A DNA stretch of 61,581 bases from contig PYIZ01000025.1 of the NCBI GenBank assembly GCA_003635265.1, positions 1-61,581 of the forward strand, read 5' to 3'. The position numbers and the translations under genes are program-made. A model generated the notes under the pieces. The model searched no databases, had not been told where the DNA came from, and saw only the letters and a program-made list of their open reading frames with translations. Of this stretch, positions 19,699 to 28,616 are shown in pieces (position 1 is the first letter of the stretch; each line of letters starts with the position of its first letter). The stretch is from Candidatus Poribacteria bacterium. Lineage in GTDB: Bacteria; Poribacteria; WGA-4E; PCPOR2b.

Positions 19699-20835
19699 AT
19701 GAAGATTACGGCTGTTAAACCGTTTATTGCATCAACTGGGAATTTTTTCGTGAAGGTCGAGACGGATGCAGGTATTTACGGCATTGGCGAAGGGGGCTTG
19801 AGGCGACGAGGGCGAGCGATGGCGGAAGTCATCCATTCGTCTGAAGCCATCCTGCTCGGTGAGGACCCATTTCGTATTGAGTATCTGTGGCAGCGAATGT
19901 TTCGGGGCGGTTTCTTTCCCGGCGGCGTGATTCAGTCCGCAGCGGTGAGTGCCGTGGACATTGCGCTGTGGGATATCAAAGGTAAAGCGTTGGGAGTGCC
20001 GGTCTACGAACTGTTGGGAGGCAGAACACGCGATAAAGTGGTCTGTTATCCCCACAACGGCGATCCGAATAATATTGAATCGCTCGTCCAGAGTTGTCGG
20101 GAGACCTACGAGGCAGGTTGGAAGTTTGTTCGATGGGGGCTATGTGATCCGGAAGGTGAAAATCGATTTGAGCCGACACGAGCAGTACGATTTGGGATTG
20201 AGCAGGTCAAAGCGGTCAGAGAGGTGCTTGGCGATGATGTCGAAATTCTTGTGGATGTCCATACGCGGTTGGATCCACCTGCTAGCATCGAATTCTGTAA
20301 AGCGGTTGAGCAGTACCGTCCCTTCTTCATTGAAGACCCGCTCCGCAGCGAAAATCCTGCGAGTCTGAAGTTGATTCGACAGAATACATCGGTGCCACTA
20401 GCAGTGGGCGAACAATTTGACAGCAAATGGAGTTTCCGAGAAGCGATTGAAAAGGATTTGATGGATTACTGCCGAGTTGATCTCTGCATTGCTGGAGGTT
20501 TGACTGAAGCGCGGAAGATCACGGGTTGGTGTGAGACGCACTACATCCACATCGTGCCGCACAATCCGCTCGGTCCGGTTTCAACAGCAGCCTGTCTCCA
20601 TCTCTGTCTAGCATCAGCCCTTGTCGGAGTACAGGAGCTTCCGCGTCCAACGATGACGAGCCTTACCGATGTCTTTCCGGTTCAGATGCCGTTTGCTGAC
20701 GGCTATCTGCTTCCACCTGAAGGTCCCGGACTTGGTATTGAGTTCAATGAAGATGCGGTTATCAACACTACACCACCGACTCCGGGTCCGCCTTCCGGTT
20801 ACCAAAGGGACGATGGGGCGTATACTAACTGGTAG
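19699..20835 (+). CDS. Mandelate racemase/muconate lactonizing-family sugar-acid dehydratase
   Basis: A 378-residue enolase-superfamily enzyme. Metal ligands are Asp186 (LVDVHTR), Glu212 (FIEDP) and Glu238 (AVGEQF), and His288 in VPHNPLGPV is the general acid/base. HNPLGPVSTAA resembles D-galactonate/mannonate-type dehydratases, which turn an aldonic acid into its 2-keto-3-deoxy product. The ATG at 19699 follows CCGGAGG; an upstream in-frame start lacks a ribosome site. A DapA-like aldolase, able in principle to cleave such a product, is encoded 2 kb away. Exact substrate unknown. Confidence 0.87.
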   Translation: MKITAVKPFIASTGNFFVKVETDAGIYGIGEGGLRRRGRAMAEVIHSSEAILLGEDPFRIEYLWQRMFRGGFFPGGVIQSAAVSAVDIALWDIKGKALGVPVYELLGGRTRDKVVCYPHNGDPNNIESLVQSCRETYEAGWKFVRWGLCDPEGENRFEPTRAVRFGIEQVKAVREVLGDDVEILVDVHTRLDPPASIEFCKAVEQYRPFFIEDPLRSENPASLKLIRQNTSVPLAVGEQFDSKWSFREAIEKDLMDYCRVDLCIAGGLTEARKITGWCETHYIHIVPHNPLGPVSTAACLHLCLASALVGVQELPRPTMTSLTDVFPVQMPFADGYLLPPEGPGLGIEFNEDAVINTTPPTPGPPSGYQRDDGAYTNW

Positions 20836-20929
20836 ACTGATTTTCCAACTTGGGGTGGTTTGCATATACATTAGCCACCAGAAATTTCGGTCTGCATAGC
20901 AACTTAAGTGACGATAACGAAGAATTTAC

Positions 20930-20958
20930 TTGGAAAGATAACTAAATTCTGGTAAAAT
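20930..20958 (+). promoter_or_regulatory. Promoter of the phoH-ybeY-corC operon
   Basis: TTGGAA (20930-20935), a 17-base spacer, TAAAAT (20953-20958), about 70 bases before the phoH start. Confidence 0.6.
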
Positions 20959-21028
20959 TATAGGTGAAGTTAGTTTCTGACGGAAACAACAGCGGTTACA
21001 CCCACCCAAAAACAGGAATAATAGCGTA

Positions 21029-22018
21029 TTGCAGAACCAAGAATCCCTAAAGATACCGATACAAAACACCACAGAAGCCCAAGTGCTTTTTGGACAATCT
21101 GATACCTTTCTGAACATTGTCGAAGCGCGTTTTAACGTCAAAGTGCTACTAAAGAGCGAAGGCTTGGAGATCACCGGCAATAGCTTTGATGACGTTAATC
21201 GTGTAACGAAAACCTTTGAGTCGTTACTTCATCTCATCCGAAGTGGACAGTCCATCAATGCAAATGATGTTAAATACGCGATTCGCACCTCCAAAGGAGA
21301 TACACCCGTCCAGTTGGAAAAGGCAGCTACTGAAACTATCTCTGTCTTTTCTAAGCGTGGTGTTGTGCGACCGAAGACCCCTACCCAGAAACGCTATGTG
21401 GCCGCCATCAAATCGCATGATCTCGTCTTTGGCATCGGTCCTGCCGGAACCGGAAAAACGTATCTCGCCATGGCGATGGCAGTTTCTGCCTTGAAAAGTG
21501 GACAGGTCAGCCGAATCATCCTAACCCGACCCGCGGTCGAAGCGGGCGAAAGGCTCGGTTTCTTACCCGGCGATATTGAAGCGAAAATTAACCCCTATCT
21601 ACGTCCTTTATACGACGCACTCTACGATATGGTGCCTCCCGAATCTCTTGAGCGTTATGTTGAGCGTAATGTGATTGAGGTGGCTCCGATAGCCTTCATG
21701 CGTGGACGGACGCTGAATAACTCGTTTGTTGTCCTTGATGAAGCACAAAACGCAACCATTGAGCAGATGAAGATGTTTCTCACACGACTCGGATTTGATT
21801 CCAGAGCCGTTATCACGGGCGACATAACGCAAACAGACTTACCGACCGGTACAAAATCGGGACTTGTTGATGCACAGTCGGTGTTGTCAGATATTGATGG
21901 TATCGCATTCATCCATTTTTCAAAAGAGGATGTTGTCCGACACGAACTGGTGCAGCAAATCGTAGAAGCATACGAGGATCGTGATGCCCAAAGGTTGAGA
22001 AAAACCAATAGCTTCTAA
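21029..22018 (+). CDS. PhoH-like ATPase (PhoL/YbeZ)
   Basis: A 329-residue P-loop ATPase. Walker A is GPAGTGKT at residues 137-144, with FVVLDEAQN as Walker B about 95 residues on. The N-terminal KH-like segment (EGLEITGNSFDDVNRV) points to RNA binding, as in the YbeZ/PhoL group that works with YbeY in RNA processing and ribosome quality control. The start is a TTG at 21029 behind AGGA; no ATG alternative keeps the N-terminal domain. ybeY begins 48 bases later and corC follows, the usual order of this operon. Confidence 0.93.
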   Translation: MQNQESLKIPIQNTTEAQVLFGQSDTFLNIVEARFNVKVLLKSEGLEITGNSFDDVNRVTKTFESLLHLIRSGQSINANDVKYAIRTSKGDTPVQLEKAATETISVFSKRGVVRPKTPTQKRYVAAIKSHDLVFGIGPAGTGKTYLAMAMAVSALKSGQVSRIILTRPAVEAGERLGFLPGDIEAKINPYLRPLYDALYDMVPPESLERYVERNVIEVAPIAFMRGRTLNNSFVVLDEAQNATIEQMKMFLTRLGFDSRAVITGDITQTDLPTGTKSGLVDAQSVLSDIDGIAFIHFSKEDVVRHELVQQIVEAYEDRDAQRLRKTNSF

Positions 22019-22066
22019 CTTTGACCTACAAATAGAATCAACCGCCTGTCGTGACGGCGACTGCCG

Positions 22067-22498
22067 ATGGTATTCATTAACAACAAATGTCAAAATATTG
22101 ATTTTGATGAAGCAATTGTTTATAATGCGACGTTGACCACGCTAAAGGCTCACGATTCTGCTGATTGTGAAGTGAGCATTCTTCTAACGGATGATGCCGA
22201 GATTCAGGTGCTGAACCACCAATATCGCCAAATTGATAAACCCACTGATGTACTTGCCTTTGCGATGCGAGAAGGTGTTGGTGGCGATTTGAATCCTCAA
22301 CTGCTTGGCGATTTGGTGATATCGATTCCGACAGCCCAGCGCCAATCAATCGCACATGGGCATTCACTTGATATCGAACTGGCTATATTGGGTGTACACG
22401 GTACGCTTCACCTTCTCGGTTATGATCATCAAACCCCAGAGGAAGCGGAGATCATGTTTGAGGAACAAGAGGTTCTGCTTCGTTTGATTAGCACCTAA
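22067..22498 (+). CDS. ybeY: rRNA maturation RNase YbeY
   Basis: A 143-residue zinc-dependent endoribonuclease that matures rRNA 3' ends and takes part in late 70S ribosome quality control. The zinc site [11 protein letters not shown] is complete (His111, His115, His121), and the upstream conserved [11 protein letters not shown] strand is present. It lies between the phoH-like gene and the corC-like gene in the standard order. The start ATG at 22067 follows a weak ribosome site, so coupling to the upstream gene is possible. Confidence 0.95.
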   Translation: MVFINNKCQNIDFDEAIVYNATLTTLKAHDSADCEVSILLTDDAEIQVLNHQYRQIDKPTDVLAFAMREGVGGDLNPQLLGDLVISIPTAQRQSIAHGHSLDIELAILGVHGTLHLLGYDHQTPEEAEIMFEEQEVLLRLIST

Positions 22499-22565
22499 TT
22501 CTTTATTCCTATAAGAACTATAGCGTAAATTAGGGCATAGATTTTCGTAAACTCTGGTTGACAAG

Positions 22566-23867
22566 TTGTGCCTTGGGGGTGTAATCCCACGTTTGGATGA
22601 TATAGACATAATTAAGCTGGTTGGCTTGGTTGTTTTGTCAGTCTTCGCGGTGTTGTTCTCTGTCGTGGAAGTGCTTATCAACAGGCTTAGCCGGAACGAA
22701 ATACTGAATATCGCGGAAACTGGGGGTCCGCAGCATGAGATCTTAACCTCTCTACTGCGTCATCCACAGAGATCTTCTGCAACGATCATCGTCGCCAAGA
22801 GCATATTAATTGTTTGTATTGCTGTCTTACTGCTCTCGTTATTCGATTTCAATTCTCTGAGCGATCGGATAATTGGTGCCCTCCTTGCGATTCTTCTCAT
22901 TGTTGTTGTGACGGAGCTCATCCCGAAAAATTATGTACAGGGCAGCTCCGAAAACTCGACAATCTATGCCCTCCGTTTTGTGCACGTTGTTTATTGGGTT
23001 TTGTATCCTCTCATTAAACCCTTGACCCTACTGAGCTATCTTGGCGTTCGGATCCTAGGTGGAAAAGCCCGAACCGAACAGGACAGCAGCGTCTCGCCGG
23101 AAGACCTTGAAGCATTAGAAAATGTTGGCAGTAGCCAAGAAATCTTAGAAGAAGAGGAACGAGAAATGATCTCGCGCATCCTCGACCTTCCCGATAAGGT
23201 TGCCCGTGAGATAATGGTTCCCCGAACAGATGTGACGTGTCTTGATGTCTCTTCCCCAAAAGAGGTGGTGCTTCAGACTGCAATCGAGTCGCGGCATTCG
23301 CGTATTCCTGTCTACGAAGAGCAGATTGACCGCATTATCGGTCTGCTGCATGTCAAAGATCTGTTAGACGGTTGGGCGAAAGACGAACCACTCGATTTGA
23401 GATCTATTGCCACAGATCGACCGCCACTGCTCACGCCTGAGAGCAAAAAAATATCCGACCTCTTCCAAGAACTACGGGCAAATCAGCAGCACATGGCAAT
23501 TGTGGTCGATGAGTATGGGGGCACAGCGGGAATCGTGACGCTCGAAGATATTATTGAGGAGATTGTCGGGGAAATCCAAGATGAGTACGATTTTGACGAA
23601 CAGGACGAGTTCATTGTCCTCACCAAAAACGTCTATTCAGTTGATGCACGGATGAGCCTTATTGATCTCAATGAACAGTTAGAGGCGCAGCTTGAATCCG
23701 AGAATGCCGACACAATCGGCGGATTCATTTTCGATCATCTGGGAAGAGTTCCCGAACAGGGCAGCCAATTCTCTTACCAAGGGCTGGCTTTCACGATATT
23801 AGAAGCGGATGAACGCCGTATCCATCGGATTCGGATTCAGCGGCTGGAGGATACGACGGAAAAATAG
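22566..23867 (+). CDS. corC: CNNM/CorC-family membrane protein with CBS pair
   Basis: A 433-residue membrane protein: an N-terminal DUF21/CNNM domain with three to four hydrophobic spans (about residues 17-160), then two CBS domains (REIMVPRTDV about 217; VVDEYGGTAGIVTLEDIIEEIVGEI about 318-342), then a C-terminal CorC_HlyC domain. Family members are linked to magnesium/cobalt efflux or magnesium sensing. The start is uncertain: TTG at 22566 has little ribosome site, and a TTG at 22593 is another choice. It closes the phoH-ybeY-corC operon, 11 bases before the tRNA promoter. Confidence 0.9.
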   Translation: MCLGGVIPRLDDIDIIKLVGLVVLSVFAVLFSVVEVLINRLSRNEILNIAETGGPQHEILTSLLRHPQRSSATIIVAKSILIVCIAVLLLSLFDFNSLSDRIIGALLAILLIVVVTELIPKNYVQGSSENSTIYALRFVHVVYWVLYPLIKPLTLLSYLGVRILGGKARTEQDSSVSPEDLEALENVGSSQEILEEEEREMISRILDLPDKVAREIMVPRTDVTCLDVSSPKEVVLQTAIESRHSRIPVYEEQIDRIIGLLHVKDLLDGWAKDEPLDLRSIATDRPPLLTPESKKISDLFQELRANQQHMAIVVDEYGGTAGIVTLEDIIEEIVGEIQDEYDFDEQDEFIVLTKNVYSVDARMSLIDLNEQLEAQLESENADTIGGFIFDHLGRVPEQGSQFSYQGLAFTILEADERRIHRIRIQRLEDTTEK

Positions 23868-23877
23868 CAAAGCAGGC

Positions 23878-23906
23878 TTGACAGATACTGGCGTGTATGA
23901 TAAAAT
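23878..23906 (+). promoter_or_regulatory. Strong sigma-70 promoter upstream of the tRNA remnant and tRNA-Pro
   Basis: Consensus TTGACA (23878-23883), a 17-base spacer, TAAAAT (23901-23906). It lies 17 bases before the tRNA-like remnant and about 110 bases before the intact tRNA. Confidence 0.8.
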
Positions 23907-23923
23907 CACACGCTGTGCCATAA

Positions 23924-23980
23924 GCGGGGTGTAGCGCAGTCCGGTTAGCACGTTCCGATGAATCGGAAAGGTCGGGGGTT
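23924..23980 (+). pseudogene. 5'-half tRNA remnant resembling the downstream tRNA-Pro
   Basis: GCGGGGTGTAGCGCAGTCCG and the following GTTAGC match the first part of the intact tRNA 95 bases downstream almost base for base (acceptor 5' strand, D arm). The anticodon stem is replaced by TTCCG-ATGAAT-CGGAA, with a six-base loop that gives no usable anticodon, and there is no T arm or acceptor 3' strand. I read it as a broken tRNA duplicate transcribed as the leader of the real tRNA. Confidence 0.65.
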
Positions 23981-24018
23981 ATTTACTATCTGATTGATGT
24001 GTTGTTGAGAGTTTATGA

Positions 24019-24124
<106 letters not shown>

Positions 24125-24222
24125 TATGTCACTTCCATGGGACAATGGAGCGGTCAACTACCCAACCCTAACAGATTGGGCTTGTCGTCCGCGCTATTGT
24201 CCCATTTTATTATGGAGGCGGA

Positions 24223-24972
24223 ATGCCAACTCAAAAAACGCAAGCGATTGTCATTCGCTCACATCCACTCGGTGAAGTGCACAAGATCATCCGGTTCTAC
24301 ACCGTTGAGTTTGGCAAGGTCAGCGCAGTAGCACACGGCAGCAGGAGAGTAAAAAGCCGTTTCGGCGGCAGCCTTGAACTCCTCAACTACGGTAACCTTG
24401 TGTTCTTTGAATACCCGAATAAAGACCTCCATAGGATCGATGACTTTGATCTGATTGACGCCTTTGATCCGATCAAAGCGGACTTCGACCGGACCACTTA
24501 CGGCTGTTATTTGGCAGAACTGGTTGATGCCACGGAGCTAGCAGGACAATTAGCAGACCAAAGCGTCTTCCACTTACTACAATACGCATTTGAAACGTTG
24601 ACCCAGACCGAAGATATTCCGTTACTAGCGCGTGCATTTGAACTCCAATTTCTGGGATTAGCAGGCTACGCGCCCCAACTCTCGCGGTGCGTCGCTTGTG
24701 CGGAGGTGTTCCATGGTGCCACGGTGCATTTCAGTCCGAGCCATGGTGGCTTGCTCTGTACCAATTGTGATGGGAACGACGCAACAGCGAGACCGATTTC
24801 ACGTGGAAGTTGTGAACTGATGAAGCAGTTACAAAAATTCGACTTTTCTTATTTACACCGTTTTCGTGCCTCCGATCTCAACCACAGGGAGCTTAAGTTC
24901 GTCCTTTCAAACTTCATCTCCTATCATACCGAACGCACTTTGAAAAGCCGTGAATTTATTGATAATTTATAA
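24223..24972 (+). CDS. recO: DNA repair protein RecO
   Basis: A 249-residue recombination mediator that helps RecR load RecA on gapped DNA. The N-terminal OB-fold starts with the family pattern TQAIVIRSHPLGEVHKIIRFYT and contains HGSRRVKSRFGG. Four cysteines, CVAC (156-159) and CTNC (179-182), form the zinc site found in many RecO proteins. It follows phoH-ybeY-corC as expected. In many genomes glyQ/glyS comes next; here 14 kb of defence genes intervene. A terminator hairpin lies 50 bases after the stop. Confidence 0.94.
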   Translation: MPTQKTQAIVIRSHPLGEVHKIIRFYTVEFGKVSAVAHGSRRVKSRFGGSLELLNYGNLVFFEYPNKDLHRIDDFDLIDAFDPIKADFDRTTYGCYLAELVDATELAGQLADQSVFHLLQYAFETLTQTEDIPLLARAFELQFLGLAGYAPQLSRCVACAEVFHGATVHFSPSHGGLLCTNCDGNDATARPISRGSCELMKQLQKFDFSYLHRFRASDLNHRELKFVLSNFISYHTERTLKSREFIDNL

Positions 24973-25021
24973 AATGTGAGGCGCAGAAAAGGTATTCGCT
25001 TATGTTAAGAACTCATGCAAT

Positions 25022-25058
25022 AGAAACCGAGTTTTTTCTTCAAAACCCGGTTTCTTTT
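25022..25058 (+). terminator. Terminator after recO; inverted copy of the hairpin at 7725
   Basis: Arms AGAAACCGAGTTTT and AAAACCCGGTTTCT around TTCTTC, then TTT. Compared with 7725-7758 it is the reverse complement with one base difference, so this hairpin is a dispersed element used as a terminator. Confidence 0.8.
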
Positions 25059-25085
25059 CGCGCTTGAAATCGGTGGAGATGCCTG

Positions 25086-27656
25086 ATGGCGGAAAAGTTT
25101 TTATACGATACAATAGTAGAGGAATTCGGACGGCGAACTATCCAAAATACCGAAATTCCCGATTATCTTAAAGACAACCTGAACCCTAAGTTTGAACTCC
25201 GCCCGTATCAGGAAGAAGCCTTCGCACGTTTCTTCCTCTGTCTTGAAGAAGATTTTGATGGCAAGGAAAAACCCCTACACCTTCTGTTCAATATGGCGAC
25301 CGGCAGTGGTAAAACCCTCATCATGGCGGGTTTGATTCTCTACCTCTATGAAAAAGACTATCGAAACTTTCTCTTCTTTGTCAATTCTACCAATATCATC
25401 GAAAAGACAAAGGACAATTTCCTCAATCTGCTATCGTCCAAATATCTTTTCAATGACCCCATCCACTTCGGCTCGGTTCGTGTTGACGTGACACCGGTCC
25501 CCAATTTTGAAGGTGTCAACGAAAACGATATTAATATCTGTTTCACCACGATCCAACAACTTCATATCGATCTGAACACACAGAAAGAGAATGCCTTAAC
25601 ATTCGAGGATTTCAAAGACAAAAAGATCGTGCTCTTAGCTGATGAGGCACACCATATCAACACTAGTACAAAAGCCGGACAAGAGTTGATAGTAAGCTGG
25701 GAAAATACGGTGGAGCGCATCTTTGGTCAGAATCCAGACAACCTGCTACTAGAATTTACCGCTACCCTTGATTACACCCATCGTAGCCTTGCCGATAAAT
25801 ACCGCAACAAGGTATTATATAAATATGACCTACGGCAATTCCGCAATGACGGTTATTCCAAAGATGTCTTTATCGTTCAGGCAGATTTTGAGGAAAGAGA
25901 CAGAATCATACAAGCACTTATTCTCAACCAGTATAAACAGGAGGTAGCGGCAAAACATCAGATTAACCTCAAACCGGTGATCCTATTCAAGGCACAGCGC
26001 ACAATTGAACAGTCCCGAAAGAACAAAGAGGACTTTCACAAACTCATTGATAATCTCACAGCAGCGCACATTGCCAACATCCGCCGATCGAATATTCCGC
26101 TAGTTCAACGGGCGTTTCAGTTCTTTGACGACAACGACATTAGCGACGAACATTTGGTAGGACGCCTAAAACGGGAATTTCAGGAAGACTACTGCCTCTC
26201 GGTCAACGATGAGCAAGAGAAGGAGAACTATCAGATTCTAGTCAACACACTTGAGGACAACGACAACCGTATCCGTGCCATCTTTGCCGTACAGAAGCTG
26301 AACGAAGGTTGGGATGTCCTGAATCTATTTGATATTGTCCGGTGCTACACCACCCGCGACGCAAAGGCAGGGAAACCGGGCAAAACAACCATTGCTGAAG
26401 CGCAATTAATCGGACGGGGAGCACGGTATTTCCCCTTTGCTACCGATGATTATCCTGATCAATACCAACGGAAATTCGATAAAAACCTGATGACGGAACT
26501 GCGGGTGTTGGAGGAACTCCACTATCATAGTATCAACAATCCCAAATATATCTCTGAGATTCGCACCGCGCTCATTGACGAAGGAATGCTTGACGAGCGA
26601 ACCGTAGAAAAAAGGCTTAAACTGAAAAGGGAATTTAAGAAAACCGATTTTTACAAACATGGGATTATCTACATCAATGAACGGGTTAAGAATAGGAATG
26701 AATCTGTCCGCTCATTTGCCGATATCGGTGTAGCGTCAAAGAGTTACCACTATTCACTCGCCACCGGCAGAGGAGTTTCTGAAGCAGTGCTGGATGACAG
26801 CGGTGAGGTTCAACAGATTGTAGAGGCAGGTCGGAGAGATGTGCCGGTGAAAGAAATACCGTTTCATGTTGTCAGGACTGCCATTGTACGGAATTCCTTT
26901 TTTGCTTTCAAATCCTTGAAAACCTATTTCCCTCACATCAAATCTGTCCGTGAATTTATTCAAGCAGAGGAGTACCTCGGCGGACTTTCAATCACCTTAC
27001 AGGGTGATGAAAGATACCTTTTATCTAATGAAACTTATCTTGCTGCGGTGACGGGACTTCTTAACCAAATTGAATCTGAATTGCGCCAAAACGTAACGGA
27101 ATACAAAGGCACAGAATCCTTCAAACCAAGCAATGTCAATTCAATCTTCACCGACAAAACCCTCAAATTGATTGAAGGCAGCGAAAGAGCGGATGGCGAC
27201 GAGCAGTTACTCTCCGATGAGGATAGAAAATGGTATGTATTCAATGCCAACTACGGCACCAGGGAGGAAAAAGATTTTGTCCGAACCCTTGACGCCCAGA
27301 TAGACGAGCTAAAAGAGAAATACGACGGGATATATCTGGTCCGTAACGAAAGGCACTTCAAAATTTACAACTTTGACGACGGACAGGCGTTTGAGCCTGA
27401 CTTTGTTCTGTTCTTGCGAGAGAAAAACGGAAACACCCTCATCCGTCAGATATTTATTGAACCCAAGGGAAAGTATCTGCAAAAACACGAAAAATGGAAA
27501 GAGGATTTCTTAAAACAGATTAAAGAAAAGTTCGCAGGGGAAGTTCTGGTGCTTAAAACCCGAAGTGGAACGCAGAAACACAGACCAATTGGCGTGCCAT
27601 TCTATGACAACCAAGATGAAAGACAATTCAGAGAAAGCCTTGAGCCTGTATTATAA
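25086..27656 (+). CDS. Type III restriction enzyme, Res (helicase-nuclease) subunit
   Basis: An 856-residue ATP-dependent restriction subunit. The N-terminal SF2 helicase shows the Q-like RPYQEEA, Walker A ATGSGKT (71-77), DEAHH (Walker B) and a RecA-like second lobe with NEGWDVLNLFDIVRCY and AQLIGRGARYFPF. The C-terminal PD-(D/E)xK nuclease has Pro771-Asp772 and EPK at 792-794, the normal type III arrangement. It works with Mod to cut DNA carrying unmethylated head-to-head sites. Unusually, a protease gene separates res from mod, and mod carries a premature stop. The gene is more A+T-rich than the flanking housekeeping genes, consistent with acquisition. Confidence 0.93.
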   Translation: MAEKFLYDTIVEEFGRRTIQNTEIPDYLKDNLNPKFELRPYQEEAFARFFLCLEEDFDGKEKPLHLLFNMATGSGKTLIMAGLILYLYEKDYRNFLFFVNSTNIIEKTKDNFLNLLSSKYLFNDPIHFGSVRVDVTPVPNFEGVNENDINICFTTIQQLHIDLNTQKENALTFEDFKDKKIVLLADEAHHINTSTKAGQELIVSWENTVERIFGQNPDNLLLEFTATLDYTHRSLADKYRNKVLYKYDLRQFRNDGYSKDVFIVQADFEERDRIIQALILNQYKQEVAAKHQINLKPVILFKAQRTIEQSRKNKEDFHKLIDNLTAAHIANIRRSNIPLVQRAFQFFDDNDISDEHLVGRLKREFQEDYCLSVNDEQEKENYQILVNTLEDNDNRIRAIFAVQKLNEGWDVLNLFDIVRCYTTRDAKAGKPGKTTIAEAQLIGRGARYFPFATDDYPDQYQRKFDKNLMTELRVLEELHYHSINNPKYISEIRTALIDEGMLDERTVEKRLKLKREFKKTDFYKHGIIYINERVKNRNESVRSFADIGVASKSYHYSLATGRGVSEAVLDDSGEVQQIVEAGRRDVPVKEIPFHVVRTAIVRNSFFAFKSLKTYFPHIKSVREFIQAEEYLGGLSITLQGDERYLLSNETYLAAVTGLLNQIESELRQNVTEYKGTESFKPSNVNSIFTDKTLKLIEGSERADGDEQLLSDEDRKWYVFNANYGTREEKDFVRTLDAQIDELKEKYDGIYLVRNERHFKIYNFDDGQAFEPDFVLFLREKNGNTLIRQIFIEPKGKYLQKHEKWKEDFLKQIKEKFAGEVLVLKTRSGTQKHRPIGVPFYDNQDERQFRESLEPVL

Positions 27657-27738
27657 AAAATAAGCAAATTGTGTTGGAATGCCGAATTGTTTTTCGATAA
27701 CCCCTTGTCGTGGCTGAATTGAGCAATTAGGAGAACAA

Positions 27739-28530
27739 ATGGCAACACGAACTTTAGAGCATGAAATAGCTTATATAGCTGCCAGAATTAACAGTGAAGC
27801 ACCTAATGGAACTAGCTCTGTTGGAACAGGTTTTTTTTATCGCGCACCCCTGAATGATGGTATGAATCGTTCAATAACATTGCTGATATCGAACAAACAT
27901 GTATTTGGTAACTCCAAAGGGAGATTAATCGTCAGTCTGAATCGTAGGAAAGAAGATAACACCCCAGAATTTGGAAATATAGTAACATTCGATCAGGTTG
28001 GATTTGAAGATGGATATTTTGCTCATCCTAACCCGGAGATCGATTTGGCGTGTCTTAACGTTTCCGGAATTGCACGCGTGGGTGCTTTTTATAAATACCT
28101 AAACGACACCCTCCTAAAACCAATAGATTATGACAAAGTGGCCCCAGGGAGTGACGTTATATTTGTAGGGTACCCGGAAAATCGCTACGATGTTATAAAC
28201 AACCTGCCTCTGATTAGAAAGGGATCAATAGCATCAATGCCTAATGTTGACTTTAACGGTAAAGGTCAAGTCGTTATTGATGCACAAATATTTCCGGGCT
28301 CAAGTGGCAGCCCTGTTTTTGTTGCTTGGGACAACTGGTACTCACTACTTGGTGTTGTTTCGCAAGCAATGATTCGCCATTCACAACTTCAAACCTTGCC
28401 AGCAAATATGCTACCGGTTGGGGTCAAACAAATGCTTGGACTTGGTATTGTTATAAAGCAAAAACATATACGAGAGCTTATTGATTACACTGTTAATGAG
28501 TTCATAGGAAAAACATCTCCAAGTTCTTAA
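27739..28530 (+). CDS. Trypsin-like serine protease inside the restriction locus
   Basis: A 263-residue protein with a trypsin/HtrA-type catalytic triad: His54 in ISNKHVFG, Asp102 in PEIDLACL and Ser189 in FPGSSGSPV. It has no signal peptide and no PDZ domain, so it should act in the cytoplasm. It sits 82 bases after res and 86 before mod on the same strand, behind TAGGAG. Small protease genes of this type occur in several defence loci, where proteolysis may activate or restrain an effector; that role here is inference. A carried cargo gene is the alternative. Confidence 0.8.
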   Translation: MATRTLEHEIAYIAARINSEAPNGTSSVGTGFFYRAPLNDGMNRSITLLISNKHVFGNSKGRLIVSLNRRKEDNTPEFGNIVTFDQVGFEDGYFAHPNPEIDLACLNVSGIARVGAFYKYLNDTLLKPIDYDKVAPGSDVIFVGYPENRYDVINNLPLIRKGSIASMPNVDFNGKGQVVIDAQIFPGSSGSPVFVAWDNWYSLLGVVSQAMIRHSQLQTLPANMLPVGVKQMLGLGIVIKQKHIRELIDYTVNEFIGKTSPSS

Positions 28531-28616
28531 CAAGTAGATTTTTTGGTCAAGTTGACTAATGGATGGGTGATTGCCGTCGGACCCAGAAGAGAAAAAAGAT
28601 TTATAAGGACTCCAAC

